A stretch of 64,000 nucleotides of DNA, from NCBI GenBank assembly GCA_038380795.1, contig CM076261.1, positions 14,929,226 through 14,993,225 on the forward strand. Reading direction: 5' to 3'. The notes below the pieces were generated by a model, which saw only the letters and a list, made by a program, of their open reading frames with translations, ran no database searches and was not told where the DNA came from. The translations under genes and the position numbers were made by a program. Position 1 is the stretch's first letter. Each line of letters begins with the position of its first letter. The stretch is from Pyrocephalus nanus. Its lineage: Eukaryota > Chordata > Aves > Passeriformes > Tyrannidae. Positions 37,401-47,280 of the stretch are shown in pieces.

Positions 37401-40400
37401 TCTCTTGCAGCATCATCCCTACACCCCGCATCCAACTCTCTCCAAAACCATTTCTTCTGCTGCTCTGCCCTTTTGCAGCAGATACTGCTCAGTGCAATGA
37501 ATCTGCCTAAAGGAACTCAGTTTATTTGGATGTCTGAGTTTAAAGCCACACAAGATTTTTGTAACCATTGATGGGAGTGAATAAAAGTGCACTTTAGCCA
37601 ACATGCTATATTGAGCAGCCAACGTGAGCTACTGTAAAATGAGGAGCAGAAATTTCTCATCCGGAAATGCTTCCTGATGAAGCATAAAAGGAATTCAGAG
37701 AGAAGATTAAAGAACTCGAGAACTAAAGGAAAATCTGTATTAACCTTTATGCCTGAAAAAGAATTAATCTTTTTTTTAAACCAAAAGAGCCTTGGCAGCC
37801 TTGATTCAATTCTTCTAAATCTTGGTTAAGAAAAATGATGCTATTAAAACATCAGAAATGATCTCTGCCTGCTACTAGACAGTTGGCTGTAATGAGGTTT
37901 TGAGAAGAATAAACAAGTTTGTTACAGGGAAGTATTTTATGATAAAGCCAAGTATGAAAATATGTCTGGAAAAAACTCATTTAATAACCCAAATGCATCT
38001 ATTCTAAAGCCATATGATTCAAAAGACCTATAAATTTTTATTTGTTGCAATTTGGAATTAAGGTTGGACATATATTCCTAATATAAAACAAGTAAGATAC
38101 ATTCTTGCCTTTGTTATGAAGATTTTGCATTAAATAAAAAGGATAGACAACTTAAAGAATTTATTCTCCAACATTAGATACAGTAATATACAAATGTTTC
38201 ACTTATGATGTATTTAATCTTACTGAAGCAAAAGAGGGAATACAAGGGAACCCTTACGATTGGGCACTTGATGGCTCCTCAGAGAAGGCACCCCAGGGAA
38301 GTGGTCACAGCACCAAGCCTGACAGAGTTCAAGAAGCATTTGGATGATACTCTCAGGCACATGGTGTGACTCTCGGGGATAGTCCTGGGCAGGGCTAAGG
38401 GTTGGACTTGATGATTCTTGTGGGTCCTTCCAACTCAGCATATTCTGTGATTCTGTGAAATGTGTAAGTGCTACAGACAGCTGAATTTCTCTCTCTAGTG
38501 GTTGACAGAGACCCATTTCTCTTTACCAAAGTGTATTGCTCCTGACACGATGTTTTCCCTTTATAAACAGAAACAAATAATCATTTATATTCATTCGTGG
38601 TCTCATTTAAAAACTGAAACCGCCAGTTGCAGTGGACAACAAAAACTCACAGAAGAATAAGGTGGCGAGTGTTTATATGTAACTGGTGTTTTTGGTACAG
38701 GTTGAATGTGGCAGCAAGGACCTTCACTCTGGAACTTTTGGAGGCATCATTCATGAGCCGCTGATGGATCTGATAGCTCTGCTGGGTAATAACACACACC
38801 ACTGCTTGGGAGTAACTGGGGAGCAGTGGCTAAGGATCAGCCTAACAAAGATCAGTACCATTGTTTAATTGATCTGAATAAGGCAAGTCTGATTGAAGGA
38901 TTTCCAAACCTCAGCATAGTCATGGTGACAGCAGCTGAAGAAGGGAATGCCCCCAGTAAGGCCAGGACTTCAAACATGTTAAGCTGATGTCAGTCAGGTG
39001 TCAATTAAGAACATATAAGGATTGCTGGAAACTTTAATGCATACACACATAATGAAACCTGGTGTTTTAATGCTAATTTGTGTCTTGGGATGATGTTTTC
39101 ATGTCAGAAGCTGGGCTGACTACCACACACTACACACAAACAGCAGCTCAATAGTTTTCTTAATAAATATGAAAATACATCAAGTCTGATGGATGCAAAG
39201 AATTGTCAGTTGTTAGGCTTGCTAATCTGGTAAAGAGTTGGGTAGAAGCAAAAAGGTGTTATGGTTGCTAAATGGAAAAAATAGGTTCCACTTGTACTGA
39301 TATCTCTATCTTATTTTGTAGACAGCCTTGTGGATCCCACAGGTCATATTATGATCCCTGGAATCTATGACAGCGTTGGTGCCCTGACAGAGGAGGAGAG
39401 GAAATTATATGAATCGATTGAATTTGATCTAGAGGAACATAAAAATAATAGTGGTGTGAAAAAATTCCTCTTTGGCACCAAGGTAACAAAATATCTGTGT
39501 AAATACTCTGCAGAAGGAATTTAAATCACTCATTTTTAGCATTTATGTATAAAGCCAAATCGAAAGATATTTTCAGTCAATGGCAAACTCAAAATAAAAT
39601 AAAGGAGCACTGAGAAGTAGAAGGTAAATAAAATTAGTCTGCCAAACAGGTAAGGCACTGCATCTGGGGAAAGGGATATGAAATATGAATAATCAATGAA
39701 AAGGAATAATGCAAAACTAACAGTATTGCTTTCCCTTCATTGCCTACCCCTTTTCTCCCCCCAAGTCTAACCAGCCAAATAAAATAAGAATTAAAATGTC
39801 TGTATTTAGGTTAAATAGTAGGAAAGAAGTTGTATTCAGCTCTCAAAAACGGAAGGCAGCTTTAGGCAGATATGTTTTGCCTGGGGTTTATTTCTTTAAT
39901 GCAGATTTTGGTGTCTGCCAAAAAAAAGCATCCAAAGCTATAAGCCTCTCCTTACCAGCAAATTAAAAATGACATTCTAAATAAAAACCAGCAGGTAATG
40001 CCTGGCTTGGAAACATCTTTGTGCAAGAGTGAGAGTTGGGGGAAAGGAGTGATTCATTTTTTTATCACTAACATAACTATACTGGTATAAGATGTACTAA
40101 CATGGATACTTTTATTTCCATGAAAAAGCTTCCACACTAGCTAAAGCTAGACTGTAATAACCAGTAATACGAAAGCAGAATGTAACTACACTGAGTTTTG
40201 ATGCTTTACCTATACGAGGATGAAGTGGTGCAAATTTTATGTGTAGATAAAGATCTAGTCTCAAAACAGGAGTAGAAGGAAAGCAGAACCTTGAGGTTCT
40301 GCATGAAAACCAGTTAATCATTTATATATTTCTCCTATCTTCCTTAGAGTAATAATTTTCTTTCCCCTGTCCGTCTTCTCCAGAAAAACTTGATTACTGA

Positions 40401-43230
40401 AAATTATCATCTTACCTATGGTATTATTTAATGTTCCTTAGTAGAATTTCTTCACTGATATCATCTGGGAGAAGTCTGGCTGAACGGTTTTTCCCATGCT
40501 TAGTTCTGGGATAAACAAATAGATCAGAACTCGCTCTGATTCTACTTTGCACTAGAAAAATTTACCATCAAGTTACTTTAAGACAATGCTCCGTTTCTGT
40601 AATTTGGCATGAAAAACTGTTATCATCCGAATCTTTCTATGACTCAAAGAAATAGTATTTTTTTAAAATGAAAATATATGTGTATGGGTTTAAATTAAAA
40701 ATCAAACATCTTTAAAATACAGAGGTCTCCAAATACAAATTTTAGGATGGCAAAAGCTTGTTTCTTCATGCTACTTTATATAAATTGTGAATGGCTCAGT
40801 GTCATCCCTTATATTTTCAACTAAAATTTTTTTGAAGGAAGAAATACTTCTACATCTGTGGCGTTACCCTTCTCTCTCTATTCATGGGATCGAAGGAGCT
40901 TTTCATGAACCAGGAATTAAAACGGTCATTCCAGCAAAAGTAATCGGCAAATTCTCAATTCGTCAGGTCCCCCACATGGACCTTTCGGTTGTGAAACAAC
41001 AGGTAAGAGACAAACCTTTTCTTTGGCCTCTCTTGTGTAAACTGAGTCCCTCTTAGCACCTCACAAATTTAGACTTGTTGTAAACTGAATGTTTCTAGCA
41101 CTGATTTGTTTCCAAGAGAAGTGGGAATGTGGGAATAAACTGGAGTTACAGGAAGATGAAAGCTTCTGATTGCAAAGTGTTTTCTCTGCAGGTGGTGGAA
41201 CACTTGGAGGGTGTCTTTTCCAAGAGGAACAGTCCAAACAAACTGAAAGTATCCATGCCTTTGGGTGCAAAGCCCTGGCTTGCTGATGTTAATGATCTAT
41301 CGTATAAAGCAGCAAGAAGGGCAATAAAAACAGGTGTGTGCCTTCTTTTTTTTTTTTCGGTTCTTAATGTGTCTGCAGGTGTGCAGGGGAATTTGCTCAT
41401 CAAAAGAGAAAAAGAGGTTTCCCAATTCAGCGCTACAGCCACTTACCCTTATAATCTCATGGATTTTGATAAAACAACTCAGCAACATCTTTCAAACCTT
41501 GCTAAATTGGGTTATGTTTATTAGGAGTAGCCAAAAGACCTAATTTACTTATTTCTGTACTGATATGAAACCAGAAATCAGTTGGCTACACACTCAAACC
41601 CATTTCTACTTAGAAGCTCTTGGTATCAGCTTGTGGGAGGAACATGATGAATGTGTGAGCAATTTATATTGTGTGTGGTACTTTTATAGACTTTTATAAA
41701 CTTTCATATAGTTTTATAAGTACTATAAGTTATAGGTGTCAAGATGGCCGCAGGTGTCTTTGTTAGAACAAAAGGAACTCAGTGCCAAGAAGAAGGTGGA
41801 GTTCGATAAAGTAAACAATTGCCTTGTTACCTGTTAATAACCAATTATAAAGGTATTTGTAATGCATGTTTACATCTGGTCAGTGATCTGTAACCAGTTA
41901 TGTGCTTCTTGTCATGAGACCTTGTATACAGATGCTATAAAAACCCTGAGCTATCCTAATAAATCAGACATATTTTAGATCTCATAGGTCGTGTATGTAT
42001 GTCTCTCGAGAGCCTCCCCGACAACATCAGCTATCTGCTTAAATATATGGAAACAGAAAAAAAAGCACTTTGATTTCACTTAATCATTATTTCATTCTTC
42101 CCATGTATTTCAGTTTTTGGAGAAGACCCAGATTTTATTCGTGACGGTTCAACAATTCCTGTTGCCAGAATGTTCCAGACCATAACACAGAAAAGTGTGA
42201 TGATGCTTCCAATTGGAGCAGCTGATGATGGGGAGCACTCTCAGAATGAGAAAATAAGCAGGTTTCTTTTATTTATCTGTTTGTGTTGTTAGAGAGGGGA
42301 GAACTGAAGTCCCTTAGTACCCATGAATAACCATGGCTGGATGGGAAGCTTTGCTGTGCATTTGACAGTTCAAAACTACTGTCTCCAGCAAACTTTTCAC
42401 TATGCTGAGCAGAAAGCAAAATTCCTAATCTATCACATATGCTATATGCTTTTCACTGAGTGTCTACACAGTCTTTAAATACATCAAATTGGCAATTTTC
42501 ATTTTACTTGCAACGAAATTTGCCTCTAGTCTGAAAGATGGTGATGTAGTCAGGCACTCTTCTGTCACAGCATCCATTTTGAAGCTTGCAAGACATAGAT
42601 ATGCAGGCTCATGGCTATGTAAAGATTTTGATGGTTTTCTGTATAAACGGCTATCAAGATACATTTATGTTTCAGGGACCAAAACTAGTGTAATTATATA
42701 AAAAATAGCTTAAAGTGGCACAAATAGCCACTTGTGCTCATTCTTCAAGGCACCATGGCAAGACATTATTCAACGTGTTGCCTGAACGCTTGTGCAGCTT
42801 CCAAGTCTGCTTATGCTGAACTCCAGAAACTGGAGAATACTGCAGTAATTCTCAAATTGCTTTCTGTTTCCCCTCATTACAGCCTCAACACTTATGGCTA
42901 CAGACAATAGCAATTTGGGGACGTAACACTGGAAAAATTTTCTGAAGTGAATCCTTTAGAAGAGTACCAAACTGAAGGATGTCCAGCATTTCTGTGCACT
43001 GGGTCCTTTTTTGGGGTTAGCAATCTTGCAAATTCCTCTGAAGAGTCTAAAAACTTCACTGTTGCTAATTCCAAGAGCAGAACAGCCTGACAGGACTTCA
43101 TTGTCTTTTTTTCCTTCTTCACAGACACAACTATATTGAAGGAAGCAAATTGTTTGCAGCCTTTTTCCTGGAGATATCAAAGCTACATCGGCGCTTACAT
43201 GAAATTTCCCACACAGAGACTAACAACTGA
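31350..43230 (+). CDS. CNDP1: CNDP1, carnosinase / beta-Ala-His dipeptidase (11 coding exons visible)
   Basis: Eleven exons splice to 493 codons plus TGA. The product is an M20-family metallodipeptidase that in mammals is the secreted serum carnosinase, cleaving carnosine and related His dipeptides. Counting from the ATG at 31350, all active-site residues are kept: His105 and Asp107 (YGHVDVQPA), Asp138 (ATDNKG), Glu172/Glu173 (EGMEEAGS), Asp201 (SDNLW), His234 (LHSGTFGG) and His451 ([10 protein letters not shown]). CNDP1-type rather than CNDP2-type residues include [36 protein letters not shown] and FFLEI. An NNS N-glycosylation sequon at residue 295 sits where human CNDP1 has one. Oddities: no signal peptide in the visible exons, and a C-terminal tail about 13 residues longer than human ([14 protein letters not shown]). 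Identity as CNDP1 is secure; secretion in this species is an open question. Confidence 0.97.
32244..32387 (+). CDS. CNDP1: CNDP1 coding exon
   Basis: 144 nt, phase 0 at both ends; acceptor TTCCTGTGCAG, donor GTGCCT (weak). It encodes [20 protein letters not shown] and ends NLGSHQ. Same length and phase as the paralogous CNDP2 exon at 620. Confidence 0.96.
33664..33826 (+). CDS. CNDP1: CNDP1 coding exon with first metal-binding His
   Basis: 163 nt; acceptor TTTCTCCACAG, donor GTGTGT. It encodes [18 protein letters not shown] and [10 protein letters not shown] (His105, Asp107). Confidence 0.97.
34859..34947 (+). CDS. CNDP1: CNDP1 coding exon with bridging Asp
   Basis: 89 nt; acceptor TTTTTAAG, donor GTAGGT. 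It encodes [20 protein letters not shown] and ends TFRALKL; Asp138 is the bridging ligand. An ATT/GTT-rich microsatellite follows 20 nt into the intron. Confidence 0.96.
34968..35025. repeat. (ATT)n/(GTT)n compound microsatellite
   Basis: Interrupted ATT and GTT triplets, starting about 20 nt after the donor of the 89-nt CNDP1 exon. Confidence 0.9.
36887..37087 (+). CDS. CNDP1: CNDP1 coding exon with Glu-Glu pair
   Basis: 201 nt, phase 0 at both ends; acceptor TAATTTAG, donor GTAAAG. It encodes [18 protein letters not shown] and [20 protein letters not shown]. Confidence 0.97.
38262..38459 (+). mobile_element. CR1 LINE 3' end, in CNDP1 intron
   Basis: CR1 3' UTR tail with AAGTGGTCACAGCACCAAGC, GTGGGTCCTTCCAACTCAGC and a closing TTCTGTGATTCTGTG octamer repeat. 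Closely similar to the 3' part of the copy at 30311-30930. Confidence 0.9.
38701..38785 (+). CDS. CNDP1: CNDP1 coding exon with dimer-domain His
   Basis: 85 nt; acceptor TTGGTACAG, donor GTAATA. It encodes [20 protein letters not shown]. The split codon at its end joins with AC of the next exon to give Asp254, where the family normally has Gly. Confidence 0.96.
39322..39482 (+). CDS. CNDP1: CNDP1 coding exon with N-glycosylation sequon
   Basis: 161 nt; acceptor TTATTTTGTAG, donor GTAACA. It encodes [16 protein letters not shown] and [20 protein letters not shown]. The NNS sequon (residues 295-297) overlaps the position of the NSS sequon in human CNDP1. Confidence 0.96.
40838..41002 (+). CDS. 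CNDP1: CNDP1 coding exon (HLWRYPSLS region)
   Basis: 165 nt, phase 0 at both ends; acceptor TTTTTTTGAAG, donor GTAAGA. It encodes [20 protein letters not shown] and [17 protein letters not shown]. Gln replaces Leu in the usual SIRLVPHM. Confidence 0.96.
41192..41333 (+). CDS. CNDP1: CNDP1 coding exon
   Basis: 142 nt; acceptor TTTCTCTGCAG, donor GTGTGT. It encodes [20 protein letters not shown] and [19 protein letters not shown]. Confidence 0.96.
41648..42026 (+). mobile_element. Solo LTR candidate in CNDP1 intron
   Basis: It has LTR-like order: a TATA box (TATAAAAA at 41936-41943), then AATAAA at 41958-41963, then a U5-like stretch ending CTCCCCGACAACA. Borders are uncertain. The inner option 41737-42023 starts TGTC and ends GACA, an inverted-repeat pair, but lacks a target-site duplication. 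The outer option 41648-42023 starts TG, ends CA, and is flanked by ACATGA and ACATCA (5 of 6 matching). No retroviral genes are beside it. It is a different family from the three LTR copies elsewhere. Confidence 0.55.
42114..42261 (+). CDS. CNDP1: CNDP1 coding exon with last metal-binding His
   Basis: 148 nt; acceptor ATGTATTTCAG, donor GTTTCT (weak). It encodes [19 protein letters not shown] and [15 protein letters not shown] (His451). A solo-LTR candidate ends about 90 nt upstream of its acceptor. Confidence 0.96.
43125..43230 (+). CDS. CNDP1: CNDP1 last coding exon and stop
   Basis: 106 nt from acceptor CTTCTTCACAG to the TGA stop. It encodes [20 protein letters not shown], then a basic His/Arg-containing tail ending TETNN. 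The matching CNDP2 exon has only 70 coding nt, so the extra codons are a CNDP1-specific C-terminal extension. Confidence 0.95.
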
Positions 43231-43910
43231 TACAGCACAACAAGAAAATCAGCAAAGCACGTTTTTAGTTCTTAACTTTCCAACTTCCTGATCTGGAAAA
43301 ATATAAATTACATATTCAGTGGGTAAGAATTAGTGGGAAACAAAAAAAATGCCGTGCTATTACTTGGCAAAGTACCAAATGGCATGCATCTGTGATATGG
43401 TCAATCAAGTGATCTTATCCCTAATACTATAAAATAGGGTTAGGGATAATTCATTCTTGCTGAATGGAAGATATTAACCTTTTAGTTTCAAAATTCAGGA
43501 TAAAGGGAATTTTTACATCTATTTTATTAAAATTACTTTATTTCTGTTTTGTAGTGTCACCATCTTCATGCTGCTAGCTCATATTCCAGTTTCTGAATAT
43601 AAGCAATACACAGCACTGTAGTTTCCTCCTAACTATATACAAAATTTCATTTATGTAATTCTTTGAAGAAAGATCCACTACCTAATTAATCTTCTCCCTG
43701 TCTTTCACAGAAGGTTTTCAATAGGCAATGAAATACAATTAACTTATGGATTTTGATGTGAAAATTTGCCTATTAGTATCTACTTATGGGTATAATCACT
43801 GAGGTCACTAGAACTGCAATAGTAAATAAAAATTTCCAGGTCTGGATTCTGCCTTTCCTTTTATCCAAATCTCCTACTTTGCTGTGAGCAGTTTTAAGAA
43901 TTAATAAATA
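43231..43910 (+). other. CNDP1: CNDP1 3' UTR with candidate poly(A) signals
   Basis: Noncoding. AATAAA occurs at 43825-43830 and 43903-43908. Either would give a 3' UTR of about 0.6-0.7 kb. Confidence 0.65.
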
Positions 43911-44157
43911 ATGTTTCCTACATGGATTTTCTATTTGCGCAGTAGAAAAAAGTTTTTGTAATCATCTGTTCTGGTAAAGTCTGTCCTCAGAAGGGTGTTT
44001 TTCCACCCAGTTAGCAATTGTTTGTTTTTAATTATTTTTAAAGCATCAGTTTACATTGATGATTAAACCAAATGCAACCAATTTTGAAATAGAAACACTA
44101 TCTGAGAGCTCTGTTTGCTGTTTAGGCAAAACATCCATCACAAAGAACCCAATTAAA

Positions 44158-44179
44158 TTTTTTTTTTTTTTTTTTTTTA
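44158..44179. repeat. Poly-T tract
   Basis: About twenty-two consecutive T residues, shortly after CNDP1 ends. Confidence 0.95.
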
Positions 44180-44833
44180 CTTTAAAATGTGATTTTTACT
44201 CTGGTGAAATTAATTCACACACAACAAAACCAACTGAACCAGTAGTGTTATCCCTACTGTTAAAACAAATGCCATTATTAAATTACAGAAAGTAGTTGGG
44301 ATTTTTCCTTTCTCTCCTGCTACCTCCTTGCAAAAACCTGCAAGAATAAAGATGTGGATGTGTAATCTGTAGAAGGGAATATTGTACTGCATATAACTTA
44401 TATGAATAAATAATGTGGGAATTTATTAGGACAAAAGCTTTGGCTGAATTAAAAAATATAAATAAATAAGTTTCTGATTTTCAGTAGCTCCCATGAAATT
44501 CCTAGGAAGTGTGCATAAAAGTAGCTGGCCTTTTAAGAGATCTGGGAACAGTTATAATCCAGGATGCTTAGGTTTCAAATCACATTCTCAATAAACACAT
44601 TTTCAGATCTACCCAGGGCTGTGAGACTCACAGTTCAGCTGTAAGAGCTGATTATGGATGCTGGCTGCCGGCCATGTTCAAGGGGAAGAGAAGGACTCTG
44701 CTCACTGCAGTGTAACTTTTGGTGCTCATGTCAAGAGAGAAGACTCCAAGACAAGGACCAAAAGCCCAAAGATTAGAAGATTCTGGTTTGCGCATCATCA
44801 ACAAGTCCTCTGCAGTCTCTCGGTTCCCTTCAC

Positions 44834-45613
44834 CTGGTGAAACCATTTTAGGAACAAGCACCGTAACAAATGTTGCAGGGATGAGTACCCCAATGTCTGC
44901 AAAGGATTCACGGCAGATTGGTCCGTGCTTGAAAGCTATCACATCACAGAGGTACATGAGTGAAATTTGCTGAAGTATTTGAAGACATACCACTGACATA
45001 AAACACTGCAATTTCTGGATTTGCAGTGGCTTTACAAATAAGCTTGAAATACCATTGAAAGAAACTGCTGCTCATAAATATGACACTTTGGGCAGAAGAG
45101 TAGAAAGCTTGGTGAGATGGAGGTGGCAGATTTCTCCATGAAAGAGGTATGCAGACTGTGTTTCTAGGAATATAACTGCTCTGAAATATCACTACAATAC
45201 ATGCTATGTGTTCTACAACATTACAAAGCACAACTGAAGTTGGGATTATGTATCTTCTACGGTTGCTCTTTGGAATGCCAAACAAAATATAGTCAACAAA
45301 ACAGCATCATTTTATGAGCACAGATACCATCAGAACAGTGCACTGAAATAAGGTTGTGCTCTAAAATAGCCACTTACTGTCAAGTTAAAACTGTGTGTGT
45401 GAAACAGTGGGACCAATGAATTATGCAGACAATCTCCATGCCTCCTTCAGTCCCAGAGGAGATAAATAGCAGAACATTTCTCCTGGCTATGACAGAAAGC
45501 ACGGGGAAGCCACTCCTGCCCACGAGGACATCCAGAGCTACTAATTCCCTCTTAGATCGAGTATCTACCTTGTCTTTTCCTTTTTTTAATAGATTGTGCA
45601 GCATCTCATCAGC
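44834..45613 (-). pseudogene. Unrecognised coding-like block, minus strand (possible decayed gene or unknown exons)
   Basis: Two minus-strand stretches read like real protein, but I cannot name them. Going along the minus strand, the first starts after an acceptor-like T-run ending CCAAAAG at about 45613. It encodes ADEMLHNLLKKGKDKVDTRS and later ALDVLVGRSGFPVLSVIARR. A TGA at 45380-45382 stops the frame just before a good GTAAGT donor (45377-45376). The second runs from an acceptor-like CAAATCCAG (45014) to a CACCAG/GTGAAG donor (44834). It encodes LQCFMSVVCLQILQQISLMY and FADIGVLIPATFVTVLVP. The helix-like, Leu-rich composition looks protein-like, but the in-frame stop and lack of flanking exons suggest decay or chance. 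Confidence 0.25.
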
Positions 45614-46084
45614 CTTTTGGAAAAAAAAAAAAGTGTGCATTTTTCTAAGGTCTGCATTGTTACACAACATTTCTAGCAATGTTACTTCTTGGTTGCATTA
45701 ACCACTGTTTGTTGCCACAGCGAGTTAAACTCCCCAATAATAATGTTAGAAACATGATTAAAGTTCGCTTCCTTTGTTAGCCTTATTATAGGTAGGCCAT
45801 ATCCCTTGTCAGAAAACATTAGATAGTCTCAAATCCTGACCACCTAAGTACAGAAATGGTATGTAAACTTTGTGTGTGTACATGTGCATGTATGTAGCTA
45901 TATGTATATACATGTACACTTGCAAGACCTAATCAAGTCACTGACTTGAAAAAAAAAGAAAATCTTGTTCATTCTGATTCAGGTTTTTTCTTACTAAGGA
46001 TTGAATAAGGGGAAAACAACTTTGTGGAGATGTCCAACAGCATCATCTGTATCTTTGACAGCTTAACAGAGATATCAAGACTTG

Positions 46085-46122
46085 ATCATAGAATCATAAA
46101 AGGGTTGGAAGGGTCCTTAAAG
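46085..46122 (-). mobile_element. Tiny CR1 3'-end fragment
   Basis: A 38-nt piece, ATCATAGAATCATAAAAGGG onward, is the reverse complement of a CR1 3' terminus. It directly abuts a second CR1 3' end. Confidence 0.75.
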
Positions 46123-46795
46123 ATCATAGAATCATAGAATAGTTTGGGCTAGAAGAGACCTGTGAAAGCCATCTAATCCAAGCCCCCTGCAATCAGCAGG
46201 ATCAACTAGATCAGTTTGTTCAGTGGTCTGTCCAAGCTGACCTTAAAGGTGTCCAGAGATCGGGCATCCACCACTTCTCTGGGCAACCTGTGCCAGCGTT
46301 TCATAGTAAAAAATTTTGTTCATATATCTAGTCTAAACCTACACTTTATAAGTTTAAAACCATTCCCCCTTGTGTCCTATTGCAACAGGCCCTGCTAAAA
46401 AGTTTGTCCCCCATCTTTTGAATAGGTCTCCTTTAAGTACTGGAAGGCTGATACAAGGTTTCCCCAGAGCCTTCTCTTCCCCAGGCTGAAGAACCCAAAC
46501 TTGCTCTGCCTGTCTTTGCAGGAGAGGTGCTCCATCCCTCTGATCAGCTTGGTGGCCTTCCTCTGGACTCATTCTAAGAGGTCCTTGTTTTTCTTGTCAT
46601 AAGGACCCCAGGTGGGGTGGGGGTCTCATGAGGGCAGAACAGAGGGGGAGAATCATGTCCCTTGACCTGCTGGCCACACTGCTTTTGATGCAGCCACCAT
46701 TCTGCATTGCAGGGGTACACTGTTGGCTCACGTCCAGCTTTTCATCCAACTGAAAACCCCTAAGTCCTTCTCTGCAGGGCTACTCTCAGTGAATT
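46123..46795 (-). mobile_element. CR1 LINE 3' region, minus strand
   Basis: Starts with ATCATAGAATCATAGAATAG, the reverse complement of the CR1 octamer end. It runs through the conserved 3' UTR (CATCCACCACTTCTCTGGGC, reading +) into the RT C-terminal coding part (CTTCTCTTCCCCAGGCTGAA). About 670 nt, 5'-truncated. Confidence 0.9.
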
Positions 46796-47280
46796 ATGAT
46801 TATTAGCAAGCCTAATGACACCAGGGATGTCCCAAAGGACCTGAGAAATACATCTCTAGGATGGCAGACACTACTCAGGTCCTGTGTGAACGCTGCCAGC
46901 GGAGTAGCAGCCAGCCAAATGTCCCAGAGAACATCTAATAGCACAAAGTGCCTACACACAGCTGGTCAAGGTCTGCCTGTCTCCCTAGTACATTGTTCCA
47001 AGTCTTCCCTTTTTTTAGGCTGTAGGGAATTGAAAGTGGGATAATATTTTCCTACTGATTATTAATGTGAAAGAGTAAATTAGAATATTTTCATTTCCAC
47101 TTAAAATCAGTGGGTTTGAGCGTGAAAGTTGCTTTTTAAATTAGATAAATACAGCTTTTAATCCTTAAGTAATGTTTCAGAAAAGAAGAGTAAAATCATG
47201 GAGAATAAGATGCTGAAAATATGAGCAGAAGGCATAGAGAGTTGAGCAGCCCTCCTGAAGACTGAAAACTAATCAGGTCA
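46796..47280. other. Spacer, nothing recognised
   Basis: Unique-looking sequence between a CR1 and the LTR-family element. Confidence 0.5.

Larger units (their letters stand above)
31428..43124 (+). other. CNDP1 introns
   Basis: Ten introns lie between the visible coding exons: 31428-32243, 32388-33663, 33827-34858, 34948-36886, 37088-38700, 38786-39321, 39483-40837, 41003-41191, 41334-42113 and 42262-43124. They hold an ATT-rich repeat, one CR1 3' end and one LTR candidate, listed separately. I recognise nothing else. Confidence 0.8.
43911..46084. other. Intergenic spacer after CNDP1
   Basis: Apart from a poly-T tract and the minus-strand coding-like block, nothing recognisable. Around 45890-45920 there is a degenerate TG/TA-rich stretch. 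Confidence 0.55.

Noticed and set aside
44944..45285. 113-codon minus open frame between the two coding-like stretches
   Set aside because: Composition and overlap suggest intron-like or random sequence. The nearby stretch ending at 45014 reads in a different frame.
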